Shown: positions 18,417 through 28,572, numbered from the stretch's first letter. The stretch: 64,000 bases of DNA from Spirosoma endbachense (GCF_010233585.1 NZ_CP045997.1:8829487-8893486); one strand, 5' to 3'. Made by a program: numbers and translations. The notes: generated by a model from the sequence alone, not told the origin.

Positions 18417-20099
18417 TTATTCTTTCAGTTTCACTTCCTTACTCGGTAGGTAGCCAATTCGCTGAGCAACCACCCGGAGCGAATCGCCGGATTGAAGCAT
18501 CAGTTTCTCTCCGCCGTATACGTGCCAGCTATCCGCCTGATTGGGGCCGTGTTTAAGAATGTAGCCAATGGAGGCTCCTGGCGTGGCGCAACGAATACTG
18601 ATTGAGTTTCCTGACTTAACTACTTTCGGTTCAGCTGTCTGAGGTGGTTCTGATCCGCCGTTCCACATTTGTTTCAGCATATCGGCTTCGGGTATTGCGG
18701 CTTTATCACCGACCTTTTTCAACCAGGCATCCATTTGGCCCCGCAATTCGACTAGCTTAGCTTTGTAATCGGGATTGTCAGCCAGATTGATGAACTCGTT
18801 TGGATCGGTCTGCGTATCATACAGTTCTTCGGCTGGCTTGGTCTTGCGGAACCACATCATCTGGGTCGCGTTCAGCTTCCCGGCATCCCGCAGCTGAAGA
18901 ATTTCCCGCATCATAGGAATACTCAATCGAAACTCTATATCCTGATAATAAGGCTTTTCGGGCATAAAATTCCGGTAGTATTTATACCGACCATCCCCGA
19001 GGGTTCGCACCCGATCCACCGGCATGTCCATCCGGTCCCGACCAGCGAAGATGTATTTCCGGGGTGTAGCCGCCTTCTTTTCGCCCAGAAATGCCTGACC
19101 CTGCAAGTAGTCGGGGAGAGGAATATTGGCCAGGGAAAGCACAGTTGGGGCTAAATCGACAAAGCTGATGAGTTGGTCGTCGGTCGAGCCTTTGGGTTTG
19201 CTGCCTTTCACCCGAAATTTCTCTGGGATTCGAACAATCAGCGGCACCCTCAGGCCCCGGTCAAAAACTTCCCGTTTCACGAACGGCAACCCGTCGCCGT
19301 GATCGGAATAGAAAAAGATGATCGTGTTGTCGTAGAGGCCGTCATCCTTGAGCTGCTTGATAATCGTTCCCGTAATTGAATCCATACGCATTACATTGGA
19401 CAGATGCCGGGCTATGTCATGACGGACAGTTTTGGTGTCCGGATAATACGCGGGCACGATTACATCCTCAGGACGAACCAGCAAGGATTCGTTCTCACGC
19501 ATCCAGATTTGCGATTCGTGGGTGATCATCAGGTTAAACACCGAGAAGAATGGTTTACCCGTTCCATCACTATGACCGGGGCGGTTTTGCCAGTGCGCTT
19601 TTTTACTGCTTTCATCCCAGACCGTCACCGGCGGTAAAAACTGATAGTCCTGCTTCTCGTTGTTGGTCGTGTAATACCCCGCCTTACGTAGGTACTCCGG
19701 AAAGCAGTGAACATCCTGAGGAATCACCGCGGAGTAGGTCTTTACGGGCGAAAACTTATGGGGATAGGGGGCCGGCTGGAGCGTTCGCATGTGCTGTGTA
19801 CCGATGGAGTTCTGGTACATACCCGTGATGATTGCCGAGCGACTGGGTGCGCAGACACCGGCTGTTGTATACGCATGCGTAAAGCGAATGCCCTCTGCCG
19901 CTAACTGATCGAGATTCGGCGTTTTCACTTCTTTGTCGCCGTAGCAAGCCAGATGGGGGGACATATCCTCGCAGGTAATCCAGAGAATATTTGGCTGAGC
20001 AGGTGTAACCTGAGCCGATTGGGGCTGATTCAGTTGATGCTGCATGAAGGACATGGCAATCCCACCGAATACCAGAAGAAGAATAGCTAACTTTTTCAT
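18417..20099 (-). CDS. Sulfatase (type I, formylglycine-dependent) with C-terminal beta-sandwich
   Basis: The 560-residue exported protein has the type I sulfatase motif GVCAPSRSAIITG, in which Cys83 is the residue converted to formylglycine. An early metal site is in NILWITCEDMSPHLACYGD, where Glu-Asp replaces the commoner Asp-Asp, and a later one in FFYSDHGDGLP. The N-terminal 20 residues are a signal peptide or anchor. Residues from about 485 to the end (GNSISIRCATPGASIGYIL) resemble the Fn3-like C-terminal domain of chitobiases. It should remove sulfate from a glycan in the periplasm. It is divergent from the locus A sigma gene, so it might serve that locus, but no shared regulation is visible. 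Confidence 0.92.
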   Translation of the reverse strand: MKKLAILLLVFGGIAMSFMQHQLNQPQSAQVTPAQPNILWITCEDMSPHLACYGDKEVKTPNLDQLAAEGIRFTHAYTTAGVCAPSRSAIITGMYQNSIGTQHMRTLQPAPYPHKFSPVKTYSAVIPQDVHCFPEYLRKAGYYTTNNEKQDYQFLPPVTVWDESSKKAHWQNRPGHSDGTGKPFFSVFNLMITHESQIWMRENESLLVRPEDVIVPAYYPDTKTVRHDIARHLSNVMRMDSITGTIIKQLKDDGLYDNTIIFFYSDHGDGLPFVKREVFDRGLRVPLIVRIPEKFRVKGSKPKGSTDDQLISFVDLAPTVLSLANIPLPDYLQGQAFLGEKKAATPRKYIFAGRDRMDMPVDRVRTLGDGRYKYYRNFMPEKPYYQDIEFRLSIPMMREILQLRDAGKLNATQMMWFRKTKPAEELYDTQTDPNEFINLADNPDYKAKLVELRGQMDAWLKKVGDKAAIPEADMLKQMWNGGSEPPQTAEPKVVKSGNSISIRCATPGASIGYILKHGPNQADSWHVYGGEKLMLQSGDSLRVVAQRIGYLPSKEVKLKE

Positions 20100-20319
20100 A
20101 CAAGAACTAGTTCGCGCAAGCGCAGATCCAAACGAAAAATGCCTTAATTCAAGTCGATCAGGGCGTTCAATTAAACCAAAGGGGTTTCCGGGTTAGAAAT
20201 AGCCATGATGAGTAATAATTATTCATGCTTTTCTGGAAGAGGCATAACTTCAAGAAAAAAAACGAAATGTTGAAGTATTTGAAGGTTTATTTCAACTTTA
20301 CAGGCAAATCCTGTCAAAA

Positions 20320-20895
20320 ATGTCCCTGCACCTGTTAACCGACAACGAATTGTTGGCCCTACTCCGAGAAGATGACGAGCAGGCGTTCAGGGAGTTATAT
20401 GATCGATACTGGTATAAAATGTATGTGATCGCTCACCGTAAACTTCGCCGTAAAGAAGTTGCCGAAGAACTGGCACAGGAGCTTTTTGTGATGATCTGGC
20501 AGAAACGGGAATCGCTGCGGGTCATTAATTTACAGGCGTTTTTGGGCGTATCGCTCAAGAACCTGATGATCGACTACATCCGCCGGAATATTCAGGAAGA
20601 GCACTATCTGGATCAGCTCCAGCGCTTTTTCCCGGCCAAAACCTTTGCTACGATGGAAGCCGTTCAACTGAACGAACTATCCGAAGCGATCCAAAGCGCT
20701 CTGGCGAAACTCCCCGAGAAAACCCGAGAAATATTCATTCTCAATCGGTTCGAACACCTCACCATTCGCGAAATAGCTCAGCGCTTGAACCTGTCAGAAA
20801 AAACAATTGAGTACCACCTCTCCCGATCCACTACTTTTTTGCGTCAGAATCTGCGCGATTTCATGACGGCCTGGGTTCTGTATCTGCTCTCCTAG
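20320..20895 (+). CDS. ECF sigma factor, FecI-like (locus A)
   Basis: The 191-residue protein has sigma-70 region 2 (ELYDRYWYKMYVIAHRKL...EELAQELFVMIWQKRE, about 20-85) and region 4 (ALAKLPEKTREIFILNRFEHLTIREIAQRLNLSEKTIEYHLSRS, about 125-175). This is the Bacteroidota-expanded ECF group. It is expected to stay bound to the FecR protein encoded 123 bases downstream until the locus A SusC senses its substrate, and then to drive the SusC genes. Region 4 differs more from the locus B and C sigma factors than those differ from each other. Confidence 0.95.
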   Translation: MSLHLLTDNELLALLREDDEQAFRELYDRYWYKMYVIAHRKLRRKEVAEELAQELFVMIWQKRESLRVINLQAFLGVSLKNLMIDYIRRNIQEEHYLDQLQRFFPAKTFATMEAVQLNELSEAIQSALAKLPEKTREIFILNRFEHLTIREIAQRLNLSEKTIEYHLSRSTTFLRQNLRDFMTAWVLYLLS

Positions 20896-20973
20896 GCATC
20901 GAATTCTTTCCGAAATGAAAAATAATCTAAAAAAAGCCTGATTAACCTTAGGGGATTTCTGGAGCTATTCGTC

Positions 20974-20988
20974 TATACCTTTTGTCGG
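20974..20988 (+). promoter_or_regulatory. Promoter-like block upstream of locus A FecR
   Basis: TATACCTTTTGTCGG lies 30 bases before the FecR start. The CCTTTTG-CGG core resembles the block upstream of the locus C FecR at 54250-54259, hinting at a shared sigma target. Confidence 0.35.
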
Positions 20989-21018
20989 ACCGCCGATACG
21001 AACGAATGACTCAACCCG

Positions 21019-22044
21019 ATGGACAGCACCAACTACCAGGAGCTACTGGCAAAATACCTCAAGGGCGATTGCACCGACGAAGAACGGGCACTACTCGATC
21101 AATGGTTTGCATCCCTGGATTCTGAGGTTGCGCTACCCTCAACGGATGATGAGCAGAAAGAGCTATTGGCCCAAAACTGGCAGATGCTTGCCGCCCGGAC
21201 TGTAAAAACAGCGCCCGTCAAACGATTCCAGGCAAGGCCCTATTGGGTAGCTGCTGCGGTTGTGCTTCTGATTGGTGGCCTGAGTTGGTATTTCGTCAGT
21301 CGGTTAACGCTTGAACTTCCTGGGAGGCAGGAGCAGATAGCGGAAACGCAGTCGTCGTTTACAGAACGAATTAACTCATCGGCAGTGCCTGAGCAATTGG
21401 TGTTGAGCGATCAGAGCGTAGTTACGTTGCAACCGGGTAGCAGGCTCCGGTACCCGATTGAATTCGCTGGCAACAAACGGGAAGTAACGCTGATTGGCGA
21501 GGCTTTTTTTGAGGTGCGAAAGAATCCGCATAAGCCGTTTCTGGTCTACTCACATGACCTGATCACCAAAGTTCTGGGAACGAGTTTTCGCATTAAAGCG
21601 TACCCAACCGATCGGAACGTAACGGTAGCCGTGCGAACAGGGCGGGTGTCGGTCTATTCGCCCCAATTAGCAACCCAGACTAAACTAAAGTCTGATCCTG
21701 AAACCATTGGTGTGGTGCTGACTCCCAATCAGCAGGTAACGTATCTGGGGCAGGAACATCGGTTGGTGAAAACGCTGGTCGAGAAACCCCTCGTGGTGAT
21801 TCGTAATGAGGAATTGGCTTCGTTCACGTTTCAGAATGCGCCGGTTTCCAAAATCATGTCGGCTATTGAGAAAACCTACGGCGTCGATGTGGTCTATGAC
21901 GAAGAGCTTATGGCTAACTGCTTTATAACGACTTCGTTAGATCAGGAAAATTTGTACGATAAACTGACGATTATCTGTAAGCTGCTGGGAGCTACGTATA
22001 AGGTCATCGATGCGCAGATCGTCATTAGTGGGTCAGGTTGTTAA
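21019..22044 (+). CDS. FecR-type anti-sigma factor (locus A)
   Basis: The 341-residue protein has a short cytoplasmic sigma-binding N-terminus (YQELLAKYLKGDCTDEERALLDQWF), a single membrane segment (WVAAAVVLLIGGLSWYFV, about 78-95), a periplasmic FecR domain (LVLSDQSVVTLQPGSRLRYP, then KVLGTSFRIKAYPTDRNVTVAVRTGRVSVYS) and a C-terminal DUF4974 domain that contacts the SusC signalling domain. It keeps the upstream sigma factor inactive and relays the signal from the outer membrane. A hairpin then separates it from SusC. Confidence 0.94.
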   Translation: MDSTNYQELLAKYLKGDCTDEERALLDQWFASLDSEVALPSTDDEQKELLAQNWQMLAARTVKTAPVKRFQARPYWVAAAVVLLIGGLSWYFVSRLTLELPGRQEQIAETQSSFTERINSSAVPEQLVLSDQSVVTLQPGSRLRYPIEFAGNKREVTLIGEAFFEVRKNPHKPFLVYSHDLITKVLGTSFRIKAYPTDRNVTVAVRTGRVSVYSPQLATQTKLKSDPETIGVVLTPNQQVTYLGQEHRLVKTLVEKPLVVIRNEELASFTFQNAPVSKIMSAIEKTYGVDVVYDEELMANCFITTSLDQENLYDKLTIICKLLGATYKVIDAQIVISGSGC

Positions 22045-22115
22045 TGACTGAAAAGAAAATGAATGTTAACGCTGAATGCTATGAAGTGAAAGTAACCGGA
22101 CGCTAAAAAAAAGAA

Positions 22116-22145
22116 GGTCGGCGATGGGTCCAAGCATCACCGACC
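22116..22145 (+). terminator. Hairpin between FecR and SusC (locus A)
   Basis: GGTCGGCGATG (22116-22126) and CATCACCGACC (22135-22145) form an 11-bp stem with one mismatch. It ends FecR transcription or attenuates readthrough into SusC. Equivalent hairpins occur at the same place in loci B and C. Confidence 0.55.
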
Positions 22146-22174
22146 GGAAAAGCCCCATTTCGGTTCGTATTCCG

Positions 22175-22214
22175 TTGCATCCTCGTCAGATGTGTAGGGG
22201 CTCATTTGTCTTTG
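22175..22214 (+). promoter_or_regulatory. Candidate SusC promoter and leader (locus A)
   Basis: TTGCA at 22175, AGGGG at 22196 and ATTTGTC at 22204 recur in the same order before the locus C SusC (TTGCA, AGGGG, ATTTGTC at 55508-55541). The following leader up to the ATG at 22247 is also related between loci (AAATC, TAAACAAA, AAAGGTATG). Confidence 0.5.
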
Positions 22215-22246
22215 TCTAAATCCTGTAAACAAAAACAATCAAAGGT

Positions 22247-25200
22247 ATGAAATTACCTCGACTCAGTCACGCCTACGCACGTACCCTTATGCGTATTACC
22301 ATTGCCCAACTGTTTTGTATGGTTTTGTTCCTGAACATAACCTACGCCCGGACAGTAAAAGCCCAGGCCTTACTGGAGCAGCCCATTAGCTTATCCGTTG
22401 AGGATAAGGAGATTCGTGTTGTGTTATCGACTATTGAAAAGCTAACGAAGGTCACCTTTTCCTACATTCCACAACAGATTCAGGCAGATCGGCGCGTATC
22501 GATTAACATCTCGAACCAGCGTCTGTCTACGGTACTGGATCAGCTTTTCAGGAATTTGCCGATAACCTATGAAGTTGTCGGGAAAAAGCAGATTCTGCTC
22601 AGTGTGCGCCCGGCTGTTCAGCCTACAACTCCGGTTCTACTTCCCCGGAATACGTCATTCGAGCCAGCGCAGGCAGCCGACCGGCAGATCTCGGGCACCG
22701 TTAAAAGCGAAACTGGCGAAGGTTTGCCCGGTGTGAGCGTGGTGGTTAAAAACACCACCCGAGGCACTACCACGGATGCTCAGGGGAAATATAAACTCAC
22801 AATTCCGGACGATGGCCGGGCCATCACACTGGTCTTTTCGTTTGTGGGTTACCTGAATCAGGAAATCGCTATCGGCAATCGCGCCAGTATTGATCTTCAA
22901 CTTGTGCCGAATGATAAGTCGCTGGATGAGGTGATCGTGGTCGGTTATGGTACCGTTAAGAAAAGTGATCTTACCGGCTCCCTGTCGCAGGTCAAATCCA
23001 AAGAAATCAATTCATATCCGGCCACGAATGTTTTGCAGGCGTTGACAGGCCGGGCCGCTGGGGTGCAGGTTCTGCAAAATACGGGCGCTCCCGGTGCATC
23101 AGTCAGTGTGCGTATCCGGGGTACGAACTCCATTCAGGGCAGCAACGAACCGCTCTATGTGGTCGATGGTTTTCCAATATCGGGCAGTAACCCGACGGTG
23201 CTGAACAATGCGGATATTGAAAACATGGAGATTCTGAAAGATGCCTCAGCTACAGCTATTTATGGTTCCAGGGGTGCTAATGGCGTGGTGTTAATCACGA
23301 CAAAACATGGTAAAGCGGGCAAAACACGCGTAGATCTTGAGACCAGTTATAGCTCACAAACGCTCAGAAAGAAGCTGGATTTAATGAACGCCCAGGAATA
23401 TGCGACCTTCTACAATGAGCAGGCCACTAACGATAAACAGAAGCCCTACTTCACGCAGGATCAGATCAATGCATTTGGGCAGGGTTTCGACTGGCAAAAC
23501 CTTGTTTTTCAGAAGGCCCCAATGAAAACGACGGCGCTGAACATCAGCGGAGGTAACGAAAAAACGCAGTTTTCGCTATCGGGAAGTGTGTTCAATCAGG
23601 ATGGTATCGTTAAGGGTAGCGACTATAATCGGTATTCGTTGCGGGCTAATATCAATCATGCTGTCAGCAACAAGTTTAGTGTCAATTTTGGTGGGACATT
23701 GACCCGTTTACAAACCGGCCGAAAAGATAGTGGGGGAGGAAGTCGGGGAAACTCGATGATTGCTGGGGCTATTTCGGCACCACCTACGCTGACACCGTAT
23801 AACGATGATGGTACGTACCGGACACTGGCTATCGCCTATCCCTTTGTGGCGACTGACCTCATCAATCCCCTCAACTTTATCAACGAACAAAACAACCAGA
23901 CAAAGGCCAATGTTGCCCTGCTCAATGCATCGTTGATTTTTAAGCCCATTGAGTCGATAACCATCAAAGTGTCGGGCGGAGTTGAAAACCGCGACGATCG
24001 TAGCGACAACTACACGACCCGAAATTTTGTGAATTCGACGGGAGTTGCCAACGTTGGTACCAATCAATTTACCAGCCTTTTGAGTGAAAACACGATCAGT
24101 TACAACAAAACCATCAATTTAAAGCATACCGTTTCGGCCGTAGCCGGTTTCACCTATCAGGATTTTTTGAACACCGGACTGTCGGGGAGTGGGGTAGGCT
24201 TTCTGAGTAATACGCCTGAAACGTATGACCTGGCATCGGCTTCAACACCAGGCATACCGAGTTCCAGTTACTCTAAATCGGTGTTATTGTCTTACCTGGC
24301 CAGGGTCAATTACGCCTATAACAGTAAATACCTGGCAACGGTAAGCATCCGGAGAGACGGTTCTTCTAAATACAGCGAGGGCAATAAATGGGGGTATTTC
24401 CCTTCAGCCGCCCTGGCCTGGCGCGTATCCAATGAGGAGTTCATGAAGGACAACACATTCATCTCCGATTTGAAAGTACGCGCAAGCTGGGGACTTACGG
24501 GCAGTCAGGCCATTAACGCTTATGCCACGCTGAATCAGCTTTATTCGGGTAAAACCGTTTTTGGCGATGCCCTCTATAACACTTATGGGCCGAATACAAA
24601 CTTGCCGGGTAACCTGAAATGGGAAACGACAGAACAGAAGGATATAGGTGTTGATTTCGGGATTTTGGCTAACCGAATCCTGTTAACGGCTGATTATTAC
24701 ATCAAAAACACCCGCGATTTGCTCAACAACGTAACGCTGCCGACTTCGCTGGGCTACACCACGACGATTAAAAACATTGGCGAAATCCAGAACAGCGGCC
24801 TTGAATTAGGGATCGACACTCGGATTCTAACCGGCGCTTTCAAATGGGATGTCAACGCAAACGTCTCCTTTAACCGAAATAAGGTCGTAAAGCTATACGG
24901 TGGACAGGATATTCTGGGCGGCACTATTAGCGTGGTTGTCATTAATGATGTGACGAATATTCTGCGTGAGGGCAGGCCGTTAGGCCAGTTCTGGGGCTTT
25001 GTCGAAGATGGTTACGATGATAAAGGGAAAATAAAATACAAGGACACCGATGGTGATGGAAGCATCACGATCAAGGATAAAACCTATATAGGCAACCCGA
25101 ATCCGAAGTACATTTTTGGCTTTAATTCGAACATGTCCTACAAAAACTTCGATTTAACGCTCTTTCTGCAAGGCGTTCAGGGGAATGATCTATTTAACGC

Positions 25201-25603
25201 CAGTGCAATGGGAAGCACAATCGATTATGGCTTTGGCCTGAACATGCCCCGCGAAGTTTATCTGAATCACTGGTCAACCTCTAATCCGAACGCCAAATAC
25301 CCAATTATTAGCAACAGTGTTAATGCACGGGTTTCGAATCGATATATAGAAGACGGGTCTTTCGTCCGGCTTAAAAACATACAGTTAGCCTATAATTTCC
25401 CGCTTCAGAATTGGGGTGTCAAATGGGTGCGAACAGTCCAGCTGTATGCCAGTGGACAAAATTTGCTGACCCTGACGAAGTATTCCTGGTGGGACCCCGA
25501 AGTGAATTCAAAAGGGGATGCTAACTCGACGACACAGGGGGTAGACTCCTACAGTTACCCCGTTGCGAAAACGATCACGTTTGGTCTTCGTGCCGGCTTT
25601 TAG
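22247..25603 (+). CDS. SusC/RagA TonB-linked outer membrane transporter with STN domain (locus A)
   Basis: The 1118-residue protein has a signal peptide ending near AQA at about 41 and an STN signalling domain (about 46-115, ISLSVEDKEIRVVLSTIEKL). It continues with a carboxypeptidase-regulatory-like domain (about 146-225), a TonB-box-like DEVIVVGYGT and a plug with NIEDM-like DIENMEILKDASATAIYGSRGANGVVLIT. A C-terminal beta-barrel ending in an aromatic residue (RAGF) completes it. It imports a large ligand bound by the adjacent SusD lipoprotein, powered by TonB. The STN domain implies signalling to FecR. The SusD gene follows after 57 bases. Confidence 0.96.
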   Translation: MKLPRLSHAYARTLMRITIAQLFCMVLFLNITYARTVKAQALLEQPISLSVEDKEIRVVLSTIEKLTKVTFSYIPQQIQADRRVSINISNQRLSTVLDQLFRNLPITYEVVGKKQILLSVRPAVQPTTPVLLPRNTSFEPAQAADRQISGTVKSETGEGLPGVSVVVKNTTRGTTTDAQGKYKLTIPDDGRAITLVFSFVGYLNQEIAIGNRASIDLQLVPNDKSLDEVIVVGYGTVKKSDLTGSLSQVKSKEINSYPATNVLQALTGRAAGVQVLQNTGAPGASVSVRIRGTNSIQGSNEPLYVVDGFPISGSNPTVLNNADIENMEILKDASATAIYGSRGANGVVLITTKHGKAGKTRVDLETSYSSQTLRKKLDLMNAQEYATFYNEQATNDKQKPYFTQDQINAFGQGFDWQNLVFQKAPMKTTALNISGGNEKTQFSLSGSVFNQDGIVKGSDYNRYSLRANINHAVSNKFSVNFGGTLTRLQTGRKDSGGGSRGNSMIAGAISAPPTLTPYNDDGTYRTLAIAYPFVATDLINPLNFINEQNNQTKANVALLNASLIFKPIESITIKVSGGVENRDDRSDNYTTRNFVNSTGVANVGTNQFTSLLSENTISYNKTINLKHTVSAVAGFTYQDFLNTGLSGSGVGFLSNTPETYDLASASTPGIPSSSYSKSVLLSYLARVNYAYNSKYLATVSIRRDGSSKYSEGNKWGYFPSAALAWRVSNEEFMKDNTFISDLKVRASWGLTGSQAINAYATLNQLYSGKTVFGDALYNTYGPNTNLPGNLKWETTEQKDIGVDFGILANRILLTADYYIKNTRDLLNNVTLPTSLGYTTTIKNIGEIQNSGLELGIDTRILTGAFKWDVNANVSFNRNKVVKLYGGQDILGGTISVVVINDVTNILREGRPLGQFWGFVEDGYDDKGKIKYKDTDGDGSITIKDKTYIGNPNPKYIFGFNSNMSYKNFDLTLFLQGVQGNDLFNASAMGSTIDYGFGLNMPREVYLNHWSTSNPNAKYPIISNSVNARVSNRYIEDGSFVRLKNIQLAYNFPLQNWGVKWVRTVQLYASGQNLLTLTKYSWWDPEVNSKGDANSTTQGVDSYSYPVAKTITFGLRAGF

Positions 25604-25660
25604 CGAAGCCCAAGTTCTCATTCCCATTCGAAAAACTCATTCTCCTGATTAGCTACTACA

Positions 25661-27142
25661 ATGAAAATGTCCCTTATAAATCGGCCCAAACAGCCTCTCG
25701 ATGGTAAGCGCTGGGGTATTCTCGGGGTCTTCTGCCTTAGTCTTTTTTCTTCCTGTGAGCAATCACTCATTGAAGAACCAAAATCACTGGTTGTGGAATC
25801 CTTTTTCAACACCGCCACGGAAGTTGAAACGGCTACGAATTTGATTTACTCCCCTTTGCGGAGCAACAATTATGCGGTTTACGAAGCAACCCTAGAATGC
25901 CAGTCCGATTATGCGAACGGTCGGGGAAGCTGGGCCCCACTTCACGTTTTTCAGGGTTTGGATGATGCCAATATTACGCGCGTGTCCGATCTGTGGAGGG
26001 CCTTTTATCTAAGCATTCGCAATGCCAATCTGGTCATCAAAAATGCACCCACCGGTAAGTCGATCAGTAAAGCGGATGTTACCAAATATGTAGCGGAAGC
26101 AAAGTTTATGCGGGCGTTCAATTATTTTCAGCTGGTGCGCAACTGGGCGGGTGTGCCGCTCCGTACAGAAAGCACAATGGATGCCATCGACCTGAAAAGA
26201 AATACCGCTGATGAGGTCTATAATTTGATTATCGCCGACCTCACCGAAGCCGAAACAAATCTTCCCGATAATCCGGCTGTAGCAGGAAGACCCACCAAAT
26301 GGGCGGCCAAAACCTTGCTGGCCGATGTGTATTTAACCCTTGGCAAGTTTGCGGAATCACGAGACAAAGCCGATGAAGTGATTAAATCCAATAAATTTTC
26401 GTTTGTGTCCACGACCACAAAAACTGATTTTCAGACTAAAGTTTGGGGGCCTGACTTAGTATCGACTACCGAAGAGATTTTTTACCTGAAATACGCCCGT
26501 CAGGTCAACCAGGGCAATTACATGCTCTGGATAAGCAATCATCCAGACACGAAGCTGTTCAATTTCGGAGGAGCTTACGTACTTTATCTTGATGTGACGA
26601 GTGCCTATTATAAAGCCTGGAATCCGAACGACCTTCGGAAAGGACTGTGGGATTTGATAAACTTTGGTTTGGGAGCCAATACACTTGTTAGTTCAAAATT
26701 TGCCGATCAACTTGCTGTCTCTCAGTCGGGTGCAGGTAATGATGATCCCGTTTACGGGTACTCGGATGTATTGCTGATCTATGCAGAGGCTTCGAGTAGA
26801 GCCGGTAACGGACCTACGGCAGCGGGTATGGAAGCATTGAACAAGGTGCACCGCCGGGCCTATGGGAAGGCTCCTGCCGTTGCTTCATCGATCGACTTCA
26901 ACCTGGCCGATTACAACGCTGCCACGTTTCTGGATTTAGTGTTAACCGAACGGAGCTATGAATTTCAATTGGGTGGGAAGCGCTGGCTGGATCTCAAACG
27001 AACGGGCAAAGTAAAGGAGGCTATTCTGGCCGCAACGGGGAAAACGGTTGCTGATAAACACCTCCTGTGGCCAATTCCGGTTTCAGAAATGAATTACAAC
27101 AAAGGCCTTGATCCAACAAAGGATCAGAATCCCGGCTATTAA
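25661..27142 (+). CDS. SusD/RagB surface lipoprotein (locus A)
   Basis: The 493-residue protein has a lipoprotein signal (GVFCLSLFSSCEQ) and the SusD helical pattern: an N-terminal EPKSLVVESFFNTATEVETATNLIYSPLR, tetratricopeptide-like AEAKFMRAFNYFQLVRNWAGVPL, and a C-terminal LTERSYEFQLGGKRWLDLKRTGK and DQNPGY. It caps the SusC barrel and captures substrate at the cell surface. It is shorter than the loci B and C SusD proteins (549 and 559 residues). It is co-transcribed with SusC and probably with the FAD oxidoreductase 36 bases downstream. Confidence 0.94.
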   Translation: MKMSLINRPKQPLDGKRWGILGVFCLSLFSSCEQSLIEEPKSLVVESFFNTATEVETATNLIYSPLRSNNYAVYEATLECQSDYANGRGSWAPLHVFQGLDDANITRVSDLWRAFYLSIRNANLVIKNAPTGKSISKADVTKYVAEAKFMRAFNYFQLVRNWAGVPLRTESTMDAIDLKRNTADEVYNLIIADLTEAETNLPDNPAVAGRPTKWAAKTLLADVYLTLGKFAESRDKADEVIKSNKFSFVSTTTKTDFQTKVWGPDLVSTTEEIFYLKYARQVNQGNYMLWISNHPDTKLFNFGGAYVLYLDVTSAYYKAWNPNDLRKGLWDLINFGLGANTLVSSKFADQLAVSQSGAGNDDPVYGYSDVLLIYAEASSRAGNGPTAAGMEALNKVHRRAYGKAPAVASSIDFNLADYNAATFLDLVLTERSYEFQLGGKRWLDLKRTGKVKEAILAATGKTVADKHLLWPIPVSEMNYNKGLDPTKDQNPGY

Positions 27143-27178
27143 GCACCTATCCATTTTTGACTAGTCAAACGAACTGTT

Positions 27179-28552
27179 ATGGAAAGAAGATCAGCTCTTG
27201 CAACGCTGGGCGCTATGTCGCTGGGTGCTGCCTCTCCTACATTAGCAACGGGTGAAATCCTGAAAGAACCCTATAAGCTCACGAAGCAAACTCTAAAAGC
27301 CGACATTCTGGTTATTGGTGGTGGAACGGCGGGCGTGGTGGCAGCCATTCAGGCAGGGCGGGCCGGGCGCAAAACAATCCTTGTGGAGAACGGTAGCCAG
27401 CTTGGCGGAACCACCACCACGGGCGGAGTGGCTTTCCCCGGTATTTTTTTCGCCTGGGGCAAGCAGATTATCAGCGGAATCGGCTGGGAAATGGTGCAGG
27501 AAGCCGTAGCCCTCAATGATGATACATTACCTAATTTTTCGATTCCTCATGGCAAAAACCACCCCAAACATCAGGTTCGGTTGAATGGGCAATTGTATGC
27601 TATGTTATTGGAAGAAAAATGCGTGGCAGCGGGTGTTCAGATCCGTTTTTATGAGACACCTACCCAGATTACTTTTCAAAAAAACAACTGGGTCGTCGAA
27701 ACGGTCGGTAAAGGCACCATGACCCAGATAACCTGTAATCAGCTGATCGACTGCACCGGAAATGCGTATGCCACGTCCATTGCGGGGTTTGATGTGCTGC
27801 GAGAGTCGGTTACCCAGCCGGGTACGCTGATGTTTAAACTAGGAGGTTACGACTTTAATTCGCTGGATGTTAAGCTGATACAGGCTCGATATCAGGAAGC
27901 TATCCAGAAAGGAGAGTTAGTGAAAACTGATTTTCGTAACAATATAATTGGCTTGTTGCGAAGTGCCGGTGATAATATTCAGCATGTATTGGGTGCCGAC
28001 TCCACAACCTCCGAAACCCATACCATTGCGAATATAAAAGGGCGGGCTTCCCTGCTTCAAACGCTGCGCTTTCTGCGAACCCTACCCGGTTGCGAAAAAA
28101 CAAAACTAATTGATGTACAAAACGAAACGGCAGTTCGGGAAACCTACCGGATCGACGGTCATTATAAAATTACGCAGGCTGATTACGTGACCGGGAAAGT
28201 ATTCGATGATTCGGTTTCCTATTCCTACTATCCAATCGATGTTCATGACGAAAATGGCGTCGTTCCCGATCATTTAGCCGAAGGAATTGTGCCAACAGTT
28301 CCACTTCGGGCTCTTGTTCCGAAAAACAGCCGGAATTTTCTGGTGGCGGGTCGGTGTGTTAGTAGTGACCGGCTGGCGAATTCGGCGCTTCGTGTACAGG
28401 CATCCTGTATGGGTATGGGACAGGCAGCCGGAGCCGCGGCTGTACTGGCCAATTTGCAGAACAAAACTCCGCTGGACGTTTCCATGAGTGACCTTCGAAA
28501 ATTGCTGGAAGAACACGGCGGAATTGTACCTGGGAGTAGCTCAAAAGGTTGA
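27179..28552 (+). CDS. FAD-dependent oxidoreductase (FAD_oxidored family), probably exported
   Basis: The 457-residue protein has an FAD-binding Rossmann motif DILVIGGGTAGVVAAIQAGRAGRKTILVE (about 40-68), then GSQLGGTTTTGG, and a C-terminal RNFLVAGRCVSSDRLANSALRVQASCMGMGQAAG typical of PF12831 oxidoreductases. The N-terminus MERRSALATLGAMSLGAAS suggests a Tat-type signal, which fits a flavoprotein exported folded. PF12831 members are common next to SusCD genes but few have known substrates. It is the last gene of locus A before a strong terminator at 28573-28608. Confidence 0.9.
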   Translation: MERRSALATLGAMSLGAASPTLATGEILKEPYKLTKQTLKADILVIGGGTAGVVAAIQAGRAGRKTILVENGSQLGGTTTTGGVAFPGIFFAWGKQIISGIGWEMVQEAVALNDDTLPNFSIPHGKNHPKHQVRLNGQLYAMLLEEKCVAAGVQIRFYETPTQITFQKNNWVVETVGKGTMTQITCNQLIDCTGNAYATSIAGFDVLRESVTQPGTLMFKLGGYDFNSLDVKLIQARYQEAIQKGELVKTDFRNNIIGLLRSAGDNIQHVLGADSTTSETHTIANIKGRASLLQTLRFLRTLPGCEKTKLIDVQNETAVRETYRIDGHYKITQADYVTGKVFDDSVSYSYYPIDVHDENGVVPDHLAEGIVPTVPLRALVPKNSRNFLVAGRCVSSDRLANSALRVQASCMGMGQAAGAAAVLANLQNKTPLDVSMSDLRKLLEEHGGIVPGSSSKG

Positions 28553-28572
28553 TCAGTTTTGTTAATGAAAAG

